A DNA stretch of 64,000 bases from JAPPFW01 sp965231815. Its GTDB lineage: Bacteria; Actinomycetota; Acidimicrobiia; Spongiisociales; Spongiisociaceae. Where the stretch lies: positions 1,860,001-1,924,000 of the forward strand of contig OZ246890.1 in the NCBI GenBank assembly GCA_965231815.1, written 5' to 3'. A model generated the notes under the pieces. The model was not told the origin of the DNA. It worked only from the letters and a program-made list of their open reading frames with translations, and made no database searches. Both the position numbers and the translations under genes were made by a program. Positions 8,811 through 17,281 of this stretch are shown piece after piece. Each line of letters opens with the position of its first letter. Position 1 is the stretch's first letter.

Positions 8811-8883
8811 GCCGGGTTAGCTCAGTTGGTAGAGCACTTCTCTTGTAAAGAAGATGTCACCGGTTCGAATCCGGTACCCGGCT
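8811..8883 (+). tRNA. tRNA-Thr (anticodon TGT)
   Basis: The 73 nt fold as a full cloverleaf. The acceptor arm GCCGGGT pairs with ACCCGGC, the D arm is GCTC/GAGC, the anticodon stem is CTTCT/AGAAG with loop CTTGTAA (anticodon TGT), and the T arm is ACCGG/CCGGT with loop TTCGAAT. CCA is not encoded. Two short hairpins follow (8889-8903 and 8912-8929) and may end transcription, although neither has a T run. Confidence 0.97.
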
Positions 8884-8888
8884 CTCAC

Positions 8889-8929
8889 CGCCTTGTCAAG
8901 GCGCTTGATATACCCTCTCCGAGGAGGGT
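8889..8929 (+). terminator. Two hairpins downstream of tRNA-Thr
   Basis: CGCCTT/AAGGCG (8889-8894 with 8898-8903) and ACCCTC/GAGGGT (8912-8917 with 8924-8929) are perfect stems right after the tRNA. No T-tract follows, so function as a terminator is only possible. Confidence 0.3.
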
Positions 8930-8982
8930 GAAGAGCGCGAAAATCCCCCGATCCTGGCCGGCAGGGTAATACGCTGCACATC

Positions 8983-9237
8983 ATGCTCACCGTTAGAGAG
9001 CGACAGGTACTCGATTTTGAACGCTTCTGGTGGACCTTGCCGGGACCCAAGGACCGTGATATTAGTGAAATGTTAGGGATTAGTTCCGCTGACTACTATC
9101 GGGTGTTGAGGGAGGTACTGTACAAGCCCGCCGCTCTTGTTTACGATCCCCTCACGGTGAGGAGGCTTCGCAGAATCGTAGAGGGCGCCCGCAAGTCCTT
9201 GTCCGGCTTCAGGGGGCTATCCAACTCTCGAGAATAG
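8983..9237 (+). CDS. DUF3263 family small protein
   Basis: This 84-aa protein has the DUF3263 pattern: an N-terminal LTVRERQVLDFERFWW, a helix-turn-helix-like middle (ISEMLGISSADYYRVL) and PAALVYDPLTVRRLRR at the end. The family is restricted to actinobacteria and has no firm function; the HTH-like core suggests DNA binding or regulation. It is followed by a LytR_C protein, the usual neighbour of DUF3263 genes. It starts at ATG 8983, 100 bp after tRNA-Thr. Confidence 0.88.
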   Translation: MLTVRERQVLDFERFWWTLPGPKDRDISEMLGISSADYYRVLREVLYKPAALVYDPLTVRRLRRIVEGARKSLSGFRGLSNSRE

Positions 9238-9288
9238 GATCGCTAGCCGTACATGTTGCGTTAGCTCCCGACCAACCAGGAGTAACCG

Positions 9289-9816
9289 ATGCCAGGAAGT
9301 CATGCTTCCCCGGATCGAAGTCGGTTCCGCCGAGATTTGATCCGTCTGATCGTTATAGCCGTGGCGTTAGCGCTCGTCGGCGCCGTCTTGTTCATAACCA
9401 TCCGTGCTCTGGTAACTACGGACGGGGAATCCGATTCGGTTGCCGGTACTTCCACAACCTCGGTCGCAACAAGCTCTATTGCGACCGTAACCACTCCCGC
9501 GACGACGGCGCCGACTATCACCCTTCCACCCGCCAGGGATCCCGGTCTGATTCCGGTTCTGGTTCTCAATTCGACCGAGGTGGGAGGCCTGGCCGGTCGC
9601 CTTTCCAGCAGCTTGTCGGATCTCGGCTACCAGACGCTTCAACCCGACAACCATCCCACGCCCATCAAGACTTCTCTCATCTGGTATGTCGAGGGTTTCG
9701 AGCGTGAGGCAGCGATGCTTGCCGAATGGATACCCGATGCCCTCATCGAAGCGTTTCCGGGCGATAGTCCAGAGGCGCCGTTGACCGTAGTTATCGGCGA
9801 TTCATACCGAGAGTGA
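9289..9816 (+). CDS. LytR C-terminal domain (LytR_C) membrane-anchored protein
   Basis: This 175-aa protein has a basic N-terminus, one transmembrane helix (about residues 18-42), a Thr/Ser-rich extracytoplasmic linker (50-82) and a LytR_C domain from about residue 86 (IPVLVLNSTEVGGLAGRLSSSL, then LGYQTL). LytR_C domains are found at the end of cell-wall polymer ligases and as stand-alone proteins beside DUF3263. It is probably exposed on the outer face of the membrane. The stop overlaps the next gene by 4 bp (GTGA). Confidence 0.82.
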   Translation: MPGSHASPDRSRFRRDLIRLIVIAVALALVGAVLFITIRALVTTDGESDSVAGTSTTSVATSSIATVTTPATTAPTITLPPARDPGLIPVLVLNSTEVGGLAGRLSSSLSDLGYQTLQPDNHPTPIKTSLIWYVEGFEREAAMLAEWIPDALIEAFPGDSPEAPLTVVIGDSYRE

Positions 9817-10739
9817 TTACCAAGCGCAATCGCGACCTTTTCGGTCCCCGTCGCAAGCGTGCATTCGGCGCCTACTCCTCCACATCTCCCAAGCCGTATC
9901 CCTGGGTGATTCTGCTGCTGTTGGTGGCGTTGTTGGTGGCGACGACCCAGGCGGGCTGGTTGATGAGGTCAGTGATACTCGATGTAGTCTCGATCTGGCC
10001 TCTGGCGGCTATGTCGATCGCGCTGATAGCGGTGCGAAACCGGCTGAGAAATCGAAGATACCGTACACTTAGATCCGGTTCGGCAGTGGCCGTTCCTGTA
10101 GCGCTGTTCATCTGGGTGGCGATCGGCGTGTCGCTACACCTCGGAGGTTGGGGCCGTCTCCCCTCCACATCGGTGATGCTGCATGGGCCTGAGGCGCCGG
10201 ACCAACTGGCCTCGGCCTCCCTCGATGTCCGGACTCGAGGTGAAGTCCATCTAGACGGAGAGGGAAGGCTTCTGTACGAAGTGACACCGATGCGGTGGGG
10301 AGGATCAACCGGACCGCCACACGCATCGGACCTCATAGATAGCGGACGGGCCACCATTAGCCTTCAGGAGAGTGCGGATGCAGGATGGTACGGCTCGCGA
10401 GGGTGGCTTGTCTCCGTATCAGGGTTCCCGGAGTGGGACTTGACCATCCACGCTCCAAGATTGGAGGCGGATCTGACCGCGACGCGACTGCAATCGCTTC
10501 GAGTCCAAGCAGACGGACGGATCCGGCTTGGGTCGCCGTCCGGAGAGGTTCCCATCCGCTTGAACGGGGCCGCCGTTCTGGAAGTTCCGGCCGATGTGTC
10601 GATCGAGATAGAAGGTCCCGCCGATGTCGGTCCCGAATGGGAGGTGACCGCTACCGGGGCGCGCTACGTCGGAGTCGGCGCCTCAAGGTACACGGTGCTC
10701 GTGGAGCCCGGATCTCATCTAATGGTCGAACAAGGATAG
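9813..10739 (+). CDS. Membrane protein with LiaF-like C-terminal beta domain
   Basis: This 308-aa protein has a basic N-terminus, three hydrophobic segments in residues 28-120, then a soluble domain rich in short beta strands (AIXLQ-type repeats such as TRLQSLRVQADGRI) up to the end. The layout (TM helices then a repetitive beta domain) resembles LiaF/DUF2154 or toast_rack proteins that sense envelope stress; this is an inference from shape, not a firm match. The GTG start overlaps the LytR_C stop, so the pair is coupled. Confidence 0.6.
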   Translation: MITKRNRDLFGPRRKRAFGAYSSTSPKPYPWVILLLLVALLVATTQAGWLMRSVILDVVSIWPLAAMSIALIAVRNRLRNRRYRTLRSGSAVAVPVALFIWVAIGVSLHLGGWGRLPSTSVMLHGPEAPDQLASASLDVRTRGEVHLDGEGRLLYEVTPMRWGGSTGPPHASDLIDSGRATISLQESADAGWYGSRGWLVSVSGFPEWDLTIHAPRLEADLTATRLQSLRVQADGRIRLGSPSGEVPIRLNGAAVLEVPADVSIEIEGPADVGPEWEVTATGARYVGVGASRYTVLVEPGSHLMVEQG

Positions 10740-10818
10740 GAGGGGCGTACTTCAATGATCTCCCGGATGTGCTCGGATGGGCGGTCGGTTGCTTCGAGGC
10801 TCGGACGAGGAGCCTAGA

Positions 10819-12108
10819 GTGAACCAGCAGGACCAGGAAGCGGTTCGCCGCTTCGAGTGGCTGCGCGGGCTGGGAATCGCGTCATGGAGCATCGTCGGCG
10901 CCTGTGCGGTGGTTGCTCTCCTGGTGTGGGTGCTGCTCCAGATCAGGATCATCTGGCCTCCGTTGATCTTCGCGGTGATCATCGTCTACCTGTTCAAACC
11001 ATTGGTCGACCTGCTTGAACGGTACCGGGTTCCCAGGATGTTGGGCGGTTGCCTTACGTACCTTCTGTTCGGTGGGTTTCTGGTGCTTCTAGGGATTCTG
11101 ATCATTCCGCTCATCAACGAACAGTCTGTGGACCTGGTCCATCAGTTGCCAAGGGTCATTGACGACACCTCCTCCGCAGTCGCTGATCTGGTCTCCCGCC
11201 TGGCTCTGCCCCAAGTCCTCCAGGATCTAGACCCGCTGGGAGAGTTGCGTTCCTGGTTTGCCGACCCGGCGAATCGCGAGGTCATCCTCGGTTGGGTCAG
11301 CCAAGCAGGGGAGATTGCCAGGGGAGTCCTCGAGGTTGCGGTGGTCGCGCTGCTCGCGCCTGTTCTGGCCTTTTACATACTTGTCGATGCGCACAATCTG
11401 CGTCGGGCCGGCGAGAGAATGATCCCGGCTGCGGATCGGGCGGAGGTTATCCACCTGATGCGACAGATAGGCAAAGCGATCGGCGGGTTCATCCGCGGCC
11501 AACTGATGGTTGCCCTAGTAGTGGGCGTGCTGTCCAGCCTGGTCCTTCGTATCCTTGATCTACCCTTCTGGCTGATTGTCGGCCTGCTCGCCGGTCTTCT
11601 CAACATCGTGCCGTTCATAGGACCTTGGGTGGGGGGCGTGCTCGGTGTTTCTACTGCGCTGGTGGTTGGCGACCCCGTCAAAGCCATCTGGGTGGCGATT
11701 GCGTTTCTTGTGATCCAGCAGATCGACAACCATGTGGTTAGCCCGCTGATCCTCAGGGTCGCCGTACATCTGAACCCTATTACGATCATTCTGGCGCTGC
11801 TCGCCGGAGGTTCGGTCGGCGGTCTCCTGGGTATTCTGATCGCGGTACCGGCGACGGCGGTGCTGAAAATAGTGGCAGGTCACATTTGGCGCACTCGGGT
11901 GTTGCGGGAGTCGTGGGAGCAGGCCGCGCAGGCGGTCCTCGTGGAGTACCGACCGGAGCCTTTCAGGGACCGGATCCGGATGGGCTCTTCAGAGGATCGG
12001 CGAGCCCGGGAAGAAGCCAAAGCGGATAGTGATCCAGAGGCCGACGGCGATGCGGAAGATCGTGACGAAGCGGATTCCGATACCTCCACATCAGGGGTAT
12101 CGGGCTAG
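10819..12108 (+). CDS. AI-2E family transporter (PerM-like)
   Basis: This is a polytopic membrane protein of about 429 aa. It opens with two close helices (SIVGACAVVALLVWVLLQIRIIW, here cited only as a hydrophobic stretch near residues 20-45) and has the family features PLVDLLERYRVPR, an internal soluble region (110-210) and the C-terminal helices ending GGLLGILIAVPATAVLKI. Members export varied small molecules, and the autoinducer-2 name is historical. GTG 10819 is chosen because GACGAGGAG precedes it at good spacing; ATG 10777 in frame has no ribosome site. The last 50 residues are acidic and disordered. The next gene starts at the very next base. Confidence 0.85.
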   Translation: MNQQDQEAVRRFEWLRGLGIASWSIVGACAVVALLVWVLLQIRIIWPPLIFAVIIVYLFKPLVDLLERYRVPRMLGGCLTYLLFGGFLVLLGILIIPLINEQSVDLVHQLPRVIDDTSSAVADLVSRLALPQVLQDLDPLGELRSWFADPANREVILGWVSQAGEIARGVLEVAVVALLAPVLAFYILVDAHNLRRAGERMIPAADRAEVIHLMRQIGKAIGGFIRGQLMVALVVGVLSSLVLRILDLPFWLIVGLLAGLLNIVPFIGPWVGGVLGVSTALVVGDPVKAIWVAIAFLVIQQIDNHVVSPLILRVAVHLNPITIILALLAGGSVGGLLGILIAVPATAVLKIVAGHIWRTRVLRESWEQAAQAVLVEYRPEPFRDRIRMGSSEDRRAREEAKADSDPEADGDAEDRDEADSDTSTSGVSG

Positions 12109-13074
12109 GTGCTCGATTTCCTACTAGGACTGGGCTTGATATTCAGCCTGGTTCGGGGATACAGCAGAGGCTTCCTGCGTGGGGCGGTCGGATTGGTGGT
12201 CACCCTGGCCGCCATCTGGTTCGGTTATCGGGCTGGTCCGTCCGTCGCCGCGGTGGTGGAGTCTTGGTCCGGCGCCGATCCCGTTGTGGCGAGGATTGTC
12301 GGTTCTGTACTGGTATTCGGCATCGTCGCGGTGCTGGGGATGGTCGTGGTGTACCGTTCAGTCGCCATACGAGGCCCATTACAGGTTTTCGACCGTCTGG
12401 CCGGTTCGGTGCTGTCAGGGGTTTGGTATCTGGTGGTGTGCCTGTTGATGATCCTGGTCGCATCTGCCGCCCCGAATCTATCCCCGATAGCGGAGCGAGT
12501 TTTCGCCGATTCAAGAGCGGTTGGGCTGGTTACTGCGGAAGAATCACCGATCGTTCCATCAGTGAGCCGGTTACTCGGTGACCGGGTCTTGGAGTCTCTG
12601 GTCAACCTCAACCGGTTGGTGGGGCATAGCCGGATGGTCATCCAAAACGATGATCGGTTGGATCTCCCGCAAGTCGAACCTTCGGCGATTCACGAGAGCC
12701 CGGAGTCGTCCGAGGAGTTGTTCGAGAAGCTCAACATGGTTCGCTTCGAGGAGGGGGTTCCGGTGCTGTCCTGGTCGAGTGTGTTGGCCGGGGTGGCGAG
12801 CGGTCATGGAAAGGAGATGTACGAGGAGGGATATTTCTCGCATACATCACCCACTACCGGTTCCGTTGCGAGCCGACTTGATGCGTTGGGTATCCCTTAC
12901 CTCCTGGTAGGTGAGAACCTGGCCCTCACCCCAACGGTGGAAAGCGCCCACGAGGGGTTGCTGGGGTCGCCGTCACACCGAGCCACCATGCTCGACCCGC
13001 GCTTCAGGCGGGTAGGGATAGCGGCTTGGGAAGGCCCCCTCGGTCTCATGGTCGTGCAGGTATTCTCCGGATGA
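12109..13074 (+). CDS. CvpA-like membrane domain fused to CAP/SCP domain
   Basis: This 321-aa protein has four transmembrane segments in residues 1-130 in the CvpA pattern (LDFLLGLGLIFSLVRGYSRGF at the start). A CAP domain follows from about residue 205: HGKEMYEEGYFSHTSP, then GENLA, then SPSHRATMLDPRFRRVG. CAP domains are extracytoplasmic and often lack known catalysis; CvpA domains are linked to envelope maintenance. The GTG start directly follows the stop of the AI-2E gene, so the two probably share a transcript. Confidence 0.85.
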   Translation: MLDFLLGLGLIFSLVRGYSRGFLRGAVGLVVTLAAIWFGYRAGPSVAAVVESWSGADPVVARIVGSVLVFGIVAVLGMVVVYRSVAIRGPLQVFDRLAGSVLSGVWYLVVCLLMILVASAAPNLSPIAERVFADSRAVGLVTAEESPIVPSVSRLLGDRVLESLVNLNRLVGHSRMVIQNDDRLDLPQVEPSAIHESPESSEELFEKLNMVRFEEGVPVLSWSSVLAGVASGHGKEMYEEGYFSHTSPTTGSVASRLDALGIPYLLVGENLALTPTVESAHEGLLGSPSHRATMLDPRFRRVGIAAWEGPLGLMVVQVFSG

Positions 13075-13186
13075 GATCAAGGATGGCGACAGGGCAGAGC
13101 GGTCCGGCCATGCCTGGTCGGGATATCGAACCCACGCGGTGGTGGACAACATCAAGGTCCGGATCGAGGATCAGGAGGGATGGACG

Positions 13187-13249
13187 ATGCAGCGCAAAGC
13201 TACCGGACTCCGGTACATGCCCATGGAAAAGCCCGGCGCCTTTTCATGA
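13187..13249 (+). CDS. Possible 20-aa leader peptide
   Basis: ATG 13187 has a near-ideal ribosome site (AGGAGGG, 13173-13179, 7-nt spacing) and encodes 20 codons (MQRKATGL...PGAFS). Its TGA overlaps the ATG of the next gene (ATGA at 13246-13249). The reading frame is open well upstream without an ATG. It may serve to couple translation of the next gene. It has no recognised homologue. Confidence 0.35.
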   Translation: MQRKATGLRYMPMEKPGAFS

Positions 13250-13584
13250 CCTCAAAAACGGTGGGGGTGCTGACCCGCAATCTGATGGACAGGTCGAAGC
13301 TGGAAACCGGCCTGGCCGCCGGGGGGTGGGCAATTGCCCCCCTTAGGGGAAAGGTCGTTCCACACGGCATTGATGCGCTGGTGGTGGATCTCGAACATCC
13401 GGCTGCCTTCGAGGTTATCGAGGCATTGTCCGCCAAGGTTATCTGCCTCTCCTACGGCCCCCATGTGGATACGGGGGCCTTCGAGCGGGCAAGCCGGGCC
13501 GGATCGCAGCACACGTTGCCACGCTCGATCCTTTTCCGGGATGTCACCGCACAGGCTCTCCGGCTTGATAAGGATCGAGCCTAG
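13246..13584 (+). CDS. Hypothetical receiver-like small protein
   Basis: This 112-aa protein has an alternating alpha/beta pattern like a response-regulator receiver: an N-terminal strand VGVLTRN, a central strand ALVVDLEHP with an acidic residue at its end, and VICLSYGP. The conserved lysine and other phosphoacceptor-site residues of true receivers are not evident, so it may be a pseudo-receiver. ATG 13246 is used because the preceding 20-codon frame ends there. A longer in-frame form from 13180 has its ribosome site too close. Function is unknown. Confidence 0.6.
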   Translation: MTSKTVGVLTRNLMDRSKLETGLAAGGWAIAPLRGKVVPHGIDALVVDLEHPAAFEVIEALSAKVICLSYGPHVDTGAFERASRAGSQHTLPRSILFRDVTAQALRLDKDRA

Positions 13585-13615
13585 TTAGGTCCCCGCGTTG
13601 TCTAGGCGGTAGAGC

Positions 13616-13646
13616 GGGCTACGCCGGACACATCTAGGTGTAGCCC
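13616..13646. terminator. Hairpin after the receiver-like gene
   Basis: GGGCTACGCC (13616-13625) pairs with GGTGTAGCCC (13637-13646), a 10-bp stem with two G-T pairs and an 11-nt loop. No T run follows. It lies at the junction between core genes and the toxin-antitoxin locus. Confidence 0.35.
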
Positions 13647-13754
13647 TGCGGGTTCGGTGTTTCCGTGAGGGCTTGGAGGTGGGAACAGGACATGTGAATC
13701 GTATATATCTTTAGCTATTCGTACTAAACTCTTTACCAGAGTGGTTATCATAAT

Positions 13755-14093
13755 GTGGACAATACATTGAGGGTCCGGTTCAGGTCGTTCCGATTTGGCG
13801 CGTTATGTACCAACCAGAAGGAACTGGTGCGCAAATACGGTCCGTTAGTTGCCGAGAAGGTCGGAGTTCGCCTGTCCCAACTGAGTTCGGTGGTCAACCT
13901 GGAAGAGATGCGATACCTCCCTGGGCGGTGCCATGAGTTGAAAGGTGCCCGGAGTGGAGAATTGTCAATCACTCTCCACGGAGGTTTTCGGCTTGTCTTG
14001 CTACCGGGGAACCCGGCCACCAGAGAGACTGCGGGGTTGGACTGGTCATCGGTAACCGAAGTAATCGTGACGGAGATAGAGGACTATCACTAG
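13755..14093 (+). CDS. HigB/RelE-like toxin of a type II toxin-antitoxin system
   Basis: This 112-aa protein resembles the plasmid-maintenance killer (HigB) branch of the RelE/ParE fold. It has LPGRCHELKGARSGE, then ITLHGGFRLVLLP, then a terminal VTEVIVTEIEDYH. Proteins of this group are mRNA interferases that act on ribosome-bound transcripts. It ends 14 bp before an XRE-ImmA antitoxin in the usual toxin-first order. The start is GTG 13755 with no clear ribosome site and an A/T-rich stretch just upstream, so a short or leaderless mRNA is possible. Confidence 0.82.
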   Translation: MDNTLRVRFRSFRFGALCTNQKELVRKYGPLVAEKVGVRLSQLSSVVNLEEMRYLPGRCHELKGARSGELSITLHGGFRLVLLPGNPATRETAGLDWSSVTEVIVTEIEDYH

Positions 14094-14107
14094 AAGAGGA
14101 GAGAACA

Positions 14108-15199
14108 ATGGTCGAATCGCCCGTATTGTTTGAATATCTCCCGAACTACGCCGTGCCGCCTGGGGCCACCCTGGCGGAGGTGCTTGATGAGAGCGGAATG
14201 AGTCAGGCCAAGTTGGCACAGCGTGCCGACCTCTCGGCGAAGCACATCAATCGGATAGTCAACGGACATGTTCAGATCAGCACCGACGTTGCTATCCGTC
14301 TCGAGCGAGTGACGGATGTGCCCGCCCGGATTTGGTTGAGTCTCGAAGCCAACTATCAGGAACGACTCGCCCGGTTAGACGAATCAGCGTTGGTGGACGA
14401 CCTGCCGCTACTTGAGGAGCTACCGATCGCTGCAATGGTGAGGCTCGGGATACTCACGAAACGGCTCAACGATTATGATCGGCTCAGAGAGGTCCTGATG
14501 TATCTAGGGGTCGCGAACCGGAACGCGTGGGTCAAGACTCTGGGGTCACTAGAAGCCTCCTTCCGCATGTCCAACGCCCACCGCTGCGACCCCGCGGCGG
14601 TGGCGGTCTGGTTGCGGATGGGCGAGATCGAGGCGGCTGACATTGACTGCGCACCATGGAATCCATCAAGGTTCGAGGCGGTCCTGTCGCAGGTACGCGA
14701 CCTGACGCGAGTGGGCGATCCAACCGTTTGGCAACCCGAACTGGTCGAACTGTGTGCGAGCGCGGGCATCGCTTTCGTCGCCGTACCGGAGGTAGATGGA
14801 GCCCGGACCAACGGTGCTGCACGCTGGCTAAGTCCAAAAAAAGGACTCATCCAACTCAGCATTCGGGGTAAGTGGGCTGACATATTCTGGTTCTCATTCT
14901 TCCACGAAGCCGGCCACATTCTCGACCAGACGAAACGACCCATCTTCCTCAGCGGAAAAACCAAAGATTCACCGGAGGAAAGGAAAGCTGATCAGTTCGC
15001 CCAATCCTTCCTCATTCCCCCGGACCGTGCTGATGAATTGCGTTGGCTCAGAACCGCGGCTGATGTGAAGGCCTTCGCAGCGTCCGTCGGCATACACCCG
15101 GGAATCGTGGTCGGAAGACTCCACCACGAAAGACTATGGAACTACTCCCAGGGACACTCCCTCCGCAGCAAACTGCAATTCGCGTCGGACCCGATGTAA
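14108..15199 (+). CDS. HigA-type antitoxin fused to ImmA/IrrE metallopeptidase domain
   Basis: This 363-aa protein has an XRE helix-turn-helix at residues 20-75 (MSQAKLAQRADLSAKHINRI) as in HigA. A C-terminal ImmA/IrrE zinc peptidase follows, with HEAGH near residue 264 and a downstream ERKADQFAQSFLIP that supplies the third ligand. It likely neutralises and represses the preceding HigB, while the peptidase may cleave a regulator or itself. It has a good ribosome site (AGAAGAGGAGAG) before ATG 14108. HTH-ImmA fusions next to HigB are a known arrangement. Confidence 0.87.
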   Translation: MVESPVLFEYLPNYAVPPGATLAEVLDESGMSQAKLAQRADLSAKHINRIVNGHVQISTDVAIRLERVTDVPARIWLSLEANYQERLARLDESALVDDLPLLEELPIAAMVRLGILTKRLNDYDRLREVLMYLGVANRNAWVKTLGSLEASFRMSNAHRCDPAAVAVWLRMGEIEAADIDCAPWNPSRFEAVLSQVRDLTRVGDPTVWQPELVELCASAGIAFVAVPEVDGARTNGAARWLSPKKGLIQLSIRGKWADIFWFSFFHEAGHILDQTKRPIFLSGKTKDSPEERKADQFAQSFLIPPDRADELRWLRTAADVKAFAASVGIHPGIVVGRLHHERLWNYSQGHSLRSKLQFASDPM

Positions 15200-15399
15200 A
15201 GAATATGGCGATCTAGAGCCGAGGTTTCTGGACGACTCTTTTGTCAACAGGTATTGTCCTCCTGTCACGACCGGCAGACCAGCGCACGCCGATACACGGA
15301 CGTCTCCGGGGCGTTTACCATACCACACCGGACCATGCCGTCACCGAACATTTGTTCGTACTGTTCGGTCCGTTCTCGTTACCCTGGAAGGAGTGGTTA

Positions 15400-16257
15400 G
15401 TGCCTAATGCTGAATATGAGAGGCGTATAGGTGACCTTGTCGATCAGTGGAGGGATGAGGTTTATGACGAAGCGTTGGGGTCTCAGGTGATGCCTGCGGC
15501 CCAGATTTACGCGTTTGTGTCGTTGCAGGGTTTGGATGATGTGTATGACGTGTCGGCTATTTTCCCGATGTTTGGTGACAAGATGGGAGAGTTGGCTGAT
15601 CATTACGCGAATGGTGTGTTTAGTCGGTTGAGTGGTGCTTGTACTTCTGTCAGTAACGCTCTTCAGGCGATCCGTGCTCGTATGGATTGTCATGCGGCGA
15701 TCGCTGCAGCGCGGCGGGCGCATGAGGCGTTGTGGCAGGTGTTTTGGTTGTGCAACCCGGCGGTAGATGCGGACACGCGTGTGAAGCGGCTGGTTGCTTT
15801 GACGAAGAATGAGATGCGGGAGGCGCAACGGTTCTGGGGTGGGTTGAATCCTGTCATTGACGATCAATTGGAACGGTTTATTGGGAACATTCGGGGGATG
15901 GCTGACTTGCCCGACTATAAGCTGGGGGATTGTCGGACAGAGTACGCGGAGCACTCTGAGCCGTCTGATCCTGGGAGTGTGGTTGACGCTGCTCGGTCGT
16001 GGAGCATTATGAGCAACATGACTCATGCGAACCTGGTTTTTGATTGGATCATCCAGTCACAGCACGATCCGCAGGATGAGATGGATAGACTTCAGCTGAT
16101 CCCGACTCTTGACGCTATGGCTATGGTCGGGAATCTGTGTACCTTCATTATGGAGAGGGCGCAGATGCCCGAGGAGCACGTTGTCGAGGTGAATGCGGCG
16201 GTGGCTCGTTCTTACGCTGCTGGCGAAGTTCTGCGGGGGATGCGTCGGCAGGACTGA
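15400..16257 (+). CDS. Hypothetical protein with foreign codon use
   Basis: This 285-aa helix-rich protein has no motif I recognise. GTG 15400 is chosen because GGAAGGAG lies 6 nt upstream; a longer frame from 15241 has no such site. Codon use is unlike the flanking genes: third positions are mostly T or G and C is rare, the same pattern as in the middle of the substrate-binding gene at 2.7-3.8 kb. The gene ends 20 bp from a truncated hepT reading the other way, so its arrival may have cut that gene. Recent transfer is inferred from composition. Confidence 0.6.
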   Translation: MPNAEYERRIGDLVDQWRDEVYDEALGSQVMPAAQIYAFVSLQGLDDVYDVSAIFPMFGDKMGELADHYANGVFSRLSGACTSVSNALQAIRARMDCHAAIAAARRAHEALWQVFWLCNPAVDADTRVKRLVALTKNEMREAQRFWGGLNPVIDDQLERFIGNIRGMADLPDYKLGDCRTEYAEHSEPSDPGSVVDAARSWSIMSNMTHANLVFDWIIQSQHDPQDEMDRLQLIPTLDAMAMVGNLCTFIMERAQMPEEHVVEVNAAVARSYAAGEVLRGMRRQD

Positions 16258-16277
16258 GACGGCGGACGGGGTTCTGT

Positions 16278-16403
16278 TCAGGTGTTTTCTTTGGTTAGTC
16301 GTTTTGCTTCGCGGAACGCTGCTCGGCCCGAATCCCGTATTTTCAGTAGCCGGTTAATGCCTTGAAGGATATCCCCTACCCTATCCTGATCCGCTCGGGT
16401 CAA
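16278..16403 (-). pseudogene. Truncated HepT (HEPN) toxin remnant
   Basis: A 41-codon frame starts at a TTG overlapping the stop of the MNT gene (TTGA) and reads VGDILQGINRLLKIRDSGRAA, the start of a HepT/DUF86 HEPN protein, then stops. Full HepT proteins are about 110-140 aa and carry an RxxxxH active site, which is missing here. The break lies next to the end of the oddly composed 285-aa gene. Confidence 0.5.
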
Positions 16404-16768
16404 AGTGGTATAACATCCTCGAACATCCCCCTATGCGAAGGTCGCACATATTCCCTAGGCACCACATCCACATGGACACCGAGCAATTGCCCGAGGTCGG
16501 ATATCAAGCCGCTCAAACCCAATAGTGTTGACAGGCCTGGAACACACTCAACCAGGAAATCCACATCACTGTCAGATACATCCTCCCTCCTGGCAACGGA
16601 ACCAACTAGGGCGACACCACGAAAATGCCTCTTCTCGACAGTTGCAATGATCTCTTCGCGGTGGGTTACGAGCACATCGTTACGGAGAGCACTCAGGGAG
16701 TCAGCACGCCCATGCCGGAGGTCACTATCGGCTCTAGTCGTCTCCACCGTTACGGTCGTCACGTTCAC
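16400..16768 (-). CDS. MntA-like minimal nucleotidyltransferase antitoxin
   Basis: This 122-aa protein of the minimal nucleotidyltransferase (MNT) type has the signature GSVARREDVSDSDVDFLVE near residues 55-73, with the two catalytic aspartates in DSDVD. In MntA-HepT systems this enzyme AMPylates the HEPN toxin. Its partner directly downstream is cut to 41 codons, so the module is probably non-toxic. Start is GTG 16768 with a weak GAGAAG site. The glycine/serine motif is intact, so the protein may still be made. Confidence 0.75.
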   Translation of the reverse strand: MNVTTVTVETTRADSDLRHGRADSLSALRNDVLVTHREEIIATVEKRHFRGVALVGSVARREDVSDSDVDFLVECVPGLSTLLGLSGLISDLGQLLGVHVDVVPREYVRPSHRGMFEDVIPL

Positions 16769-17281
16769 CTTCTCAGCAGGGTTGGAACCATTCTAGCGAC
16801 ACACCGTGACAGTACCCCCGAGTCAGCCAAGGCTCCAATTGAATTCCAAAAGAAACCCGCTCACTCAGCACCTCAACGCCAAGATCCCGCGGTGGGGGTG
16901 TGGGCGACCATGGGGTGGTGGTGTGGCCATGCGTGTCGTTCCGGGTATCCGGGCCACCTCCGGGAAAGGAGACTATCTGGCGGAAAGCAAAGAATATGCT
17001 ACATCCGATCGCTGCCGGAACCAGCCCTCCCCACGGCGCCGATAGAAAGCCGCCTGTGACACCAACTTCTAGGGCAGTGAACACGTCGACGACTGATCAG
17101 TTCACTGCGGAAACGGGGGCGGTCGGGGCGCTATTAGTATTGCAAGCCCGGCAAGATCAGGACTATTCGACCAGAACCCGTCTTTAGCCGTGAGTGGCAC
17201 AGGTGATCAAAGATGGTGACTAGGGCTAGGAGAGTAGCGATCAACCGTACAACCGAGTGAGTAGACGACCGATAGGAATGG
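16769..17281. other. 513-bp gap before the first GHKL cassette
   Basis: No convincing gene is seen. A 103-codon frame on the minus strand (16773-17084) has a hydrophobic start but a Pro-rich, low-similarity remainder and no ribosome site. The promoter of the plus-strand GHKL cassette should lie here; no clear -35/-10 pair is visible. Confidence 0.4.

Noticed and set aside
16773..17084. 103-codon minus-strand frame with hydrophobic start
   Set aside because: No ribosome site, Pro/Thr-rich remainder and no recognised family; not enough support for a gene.
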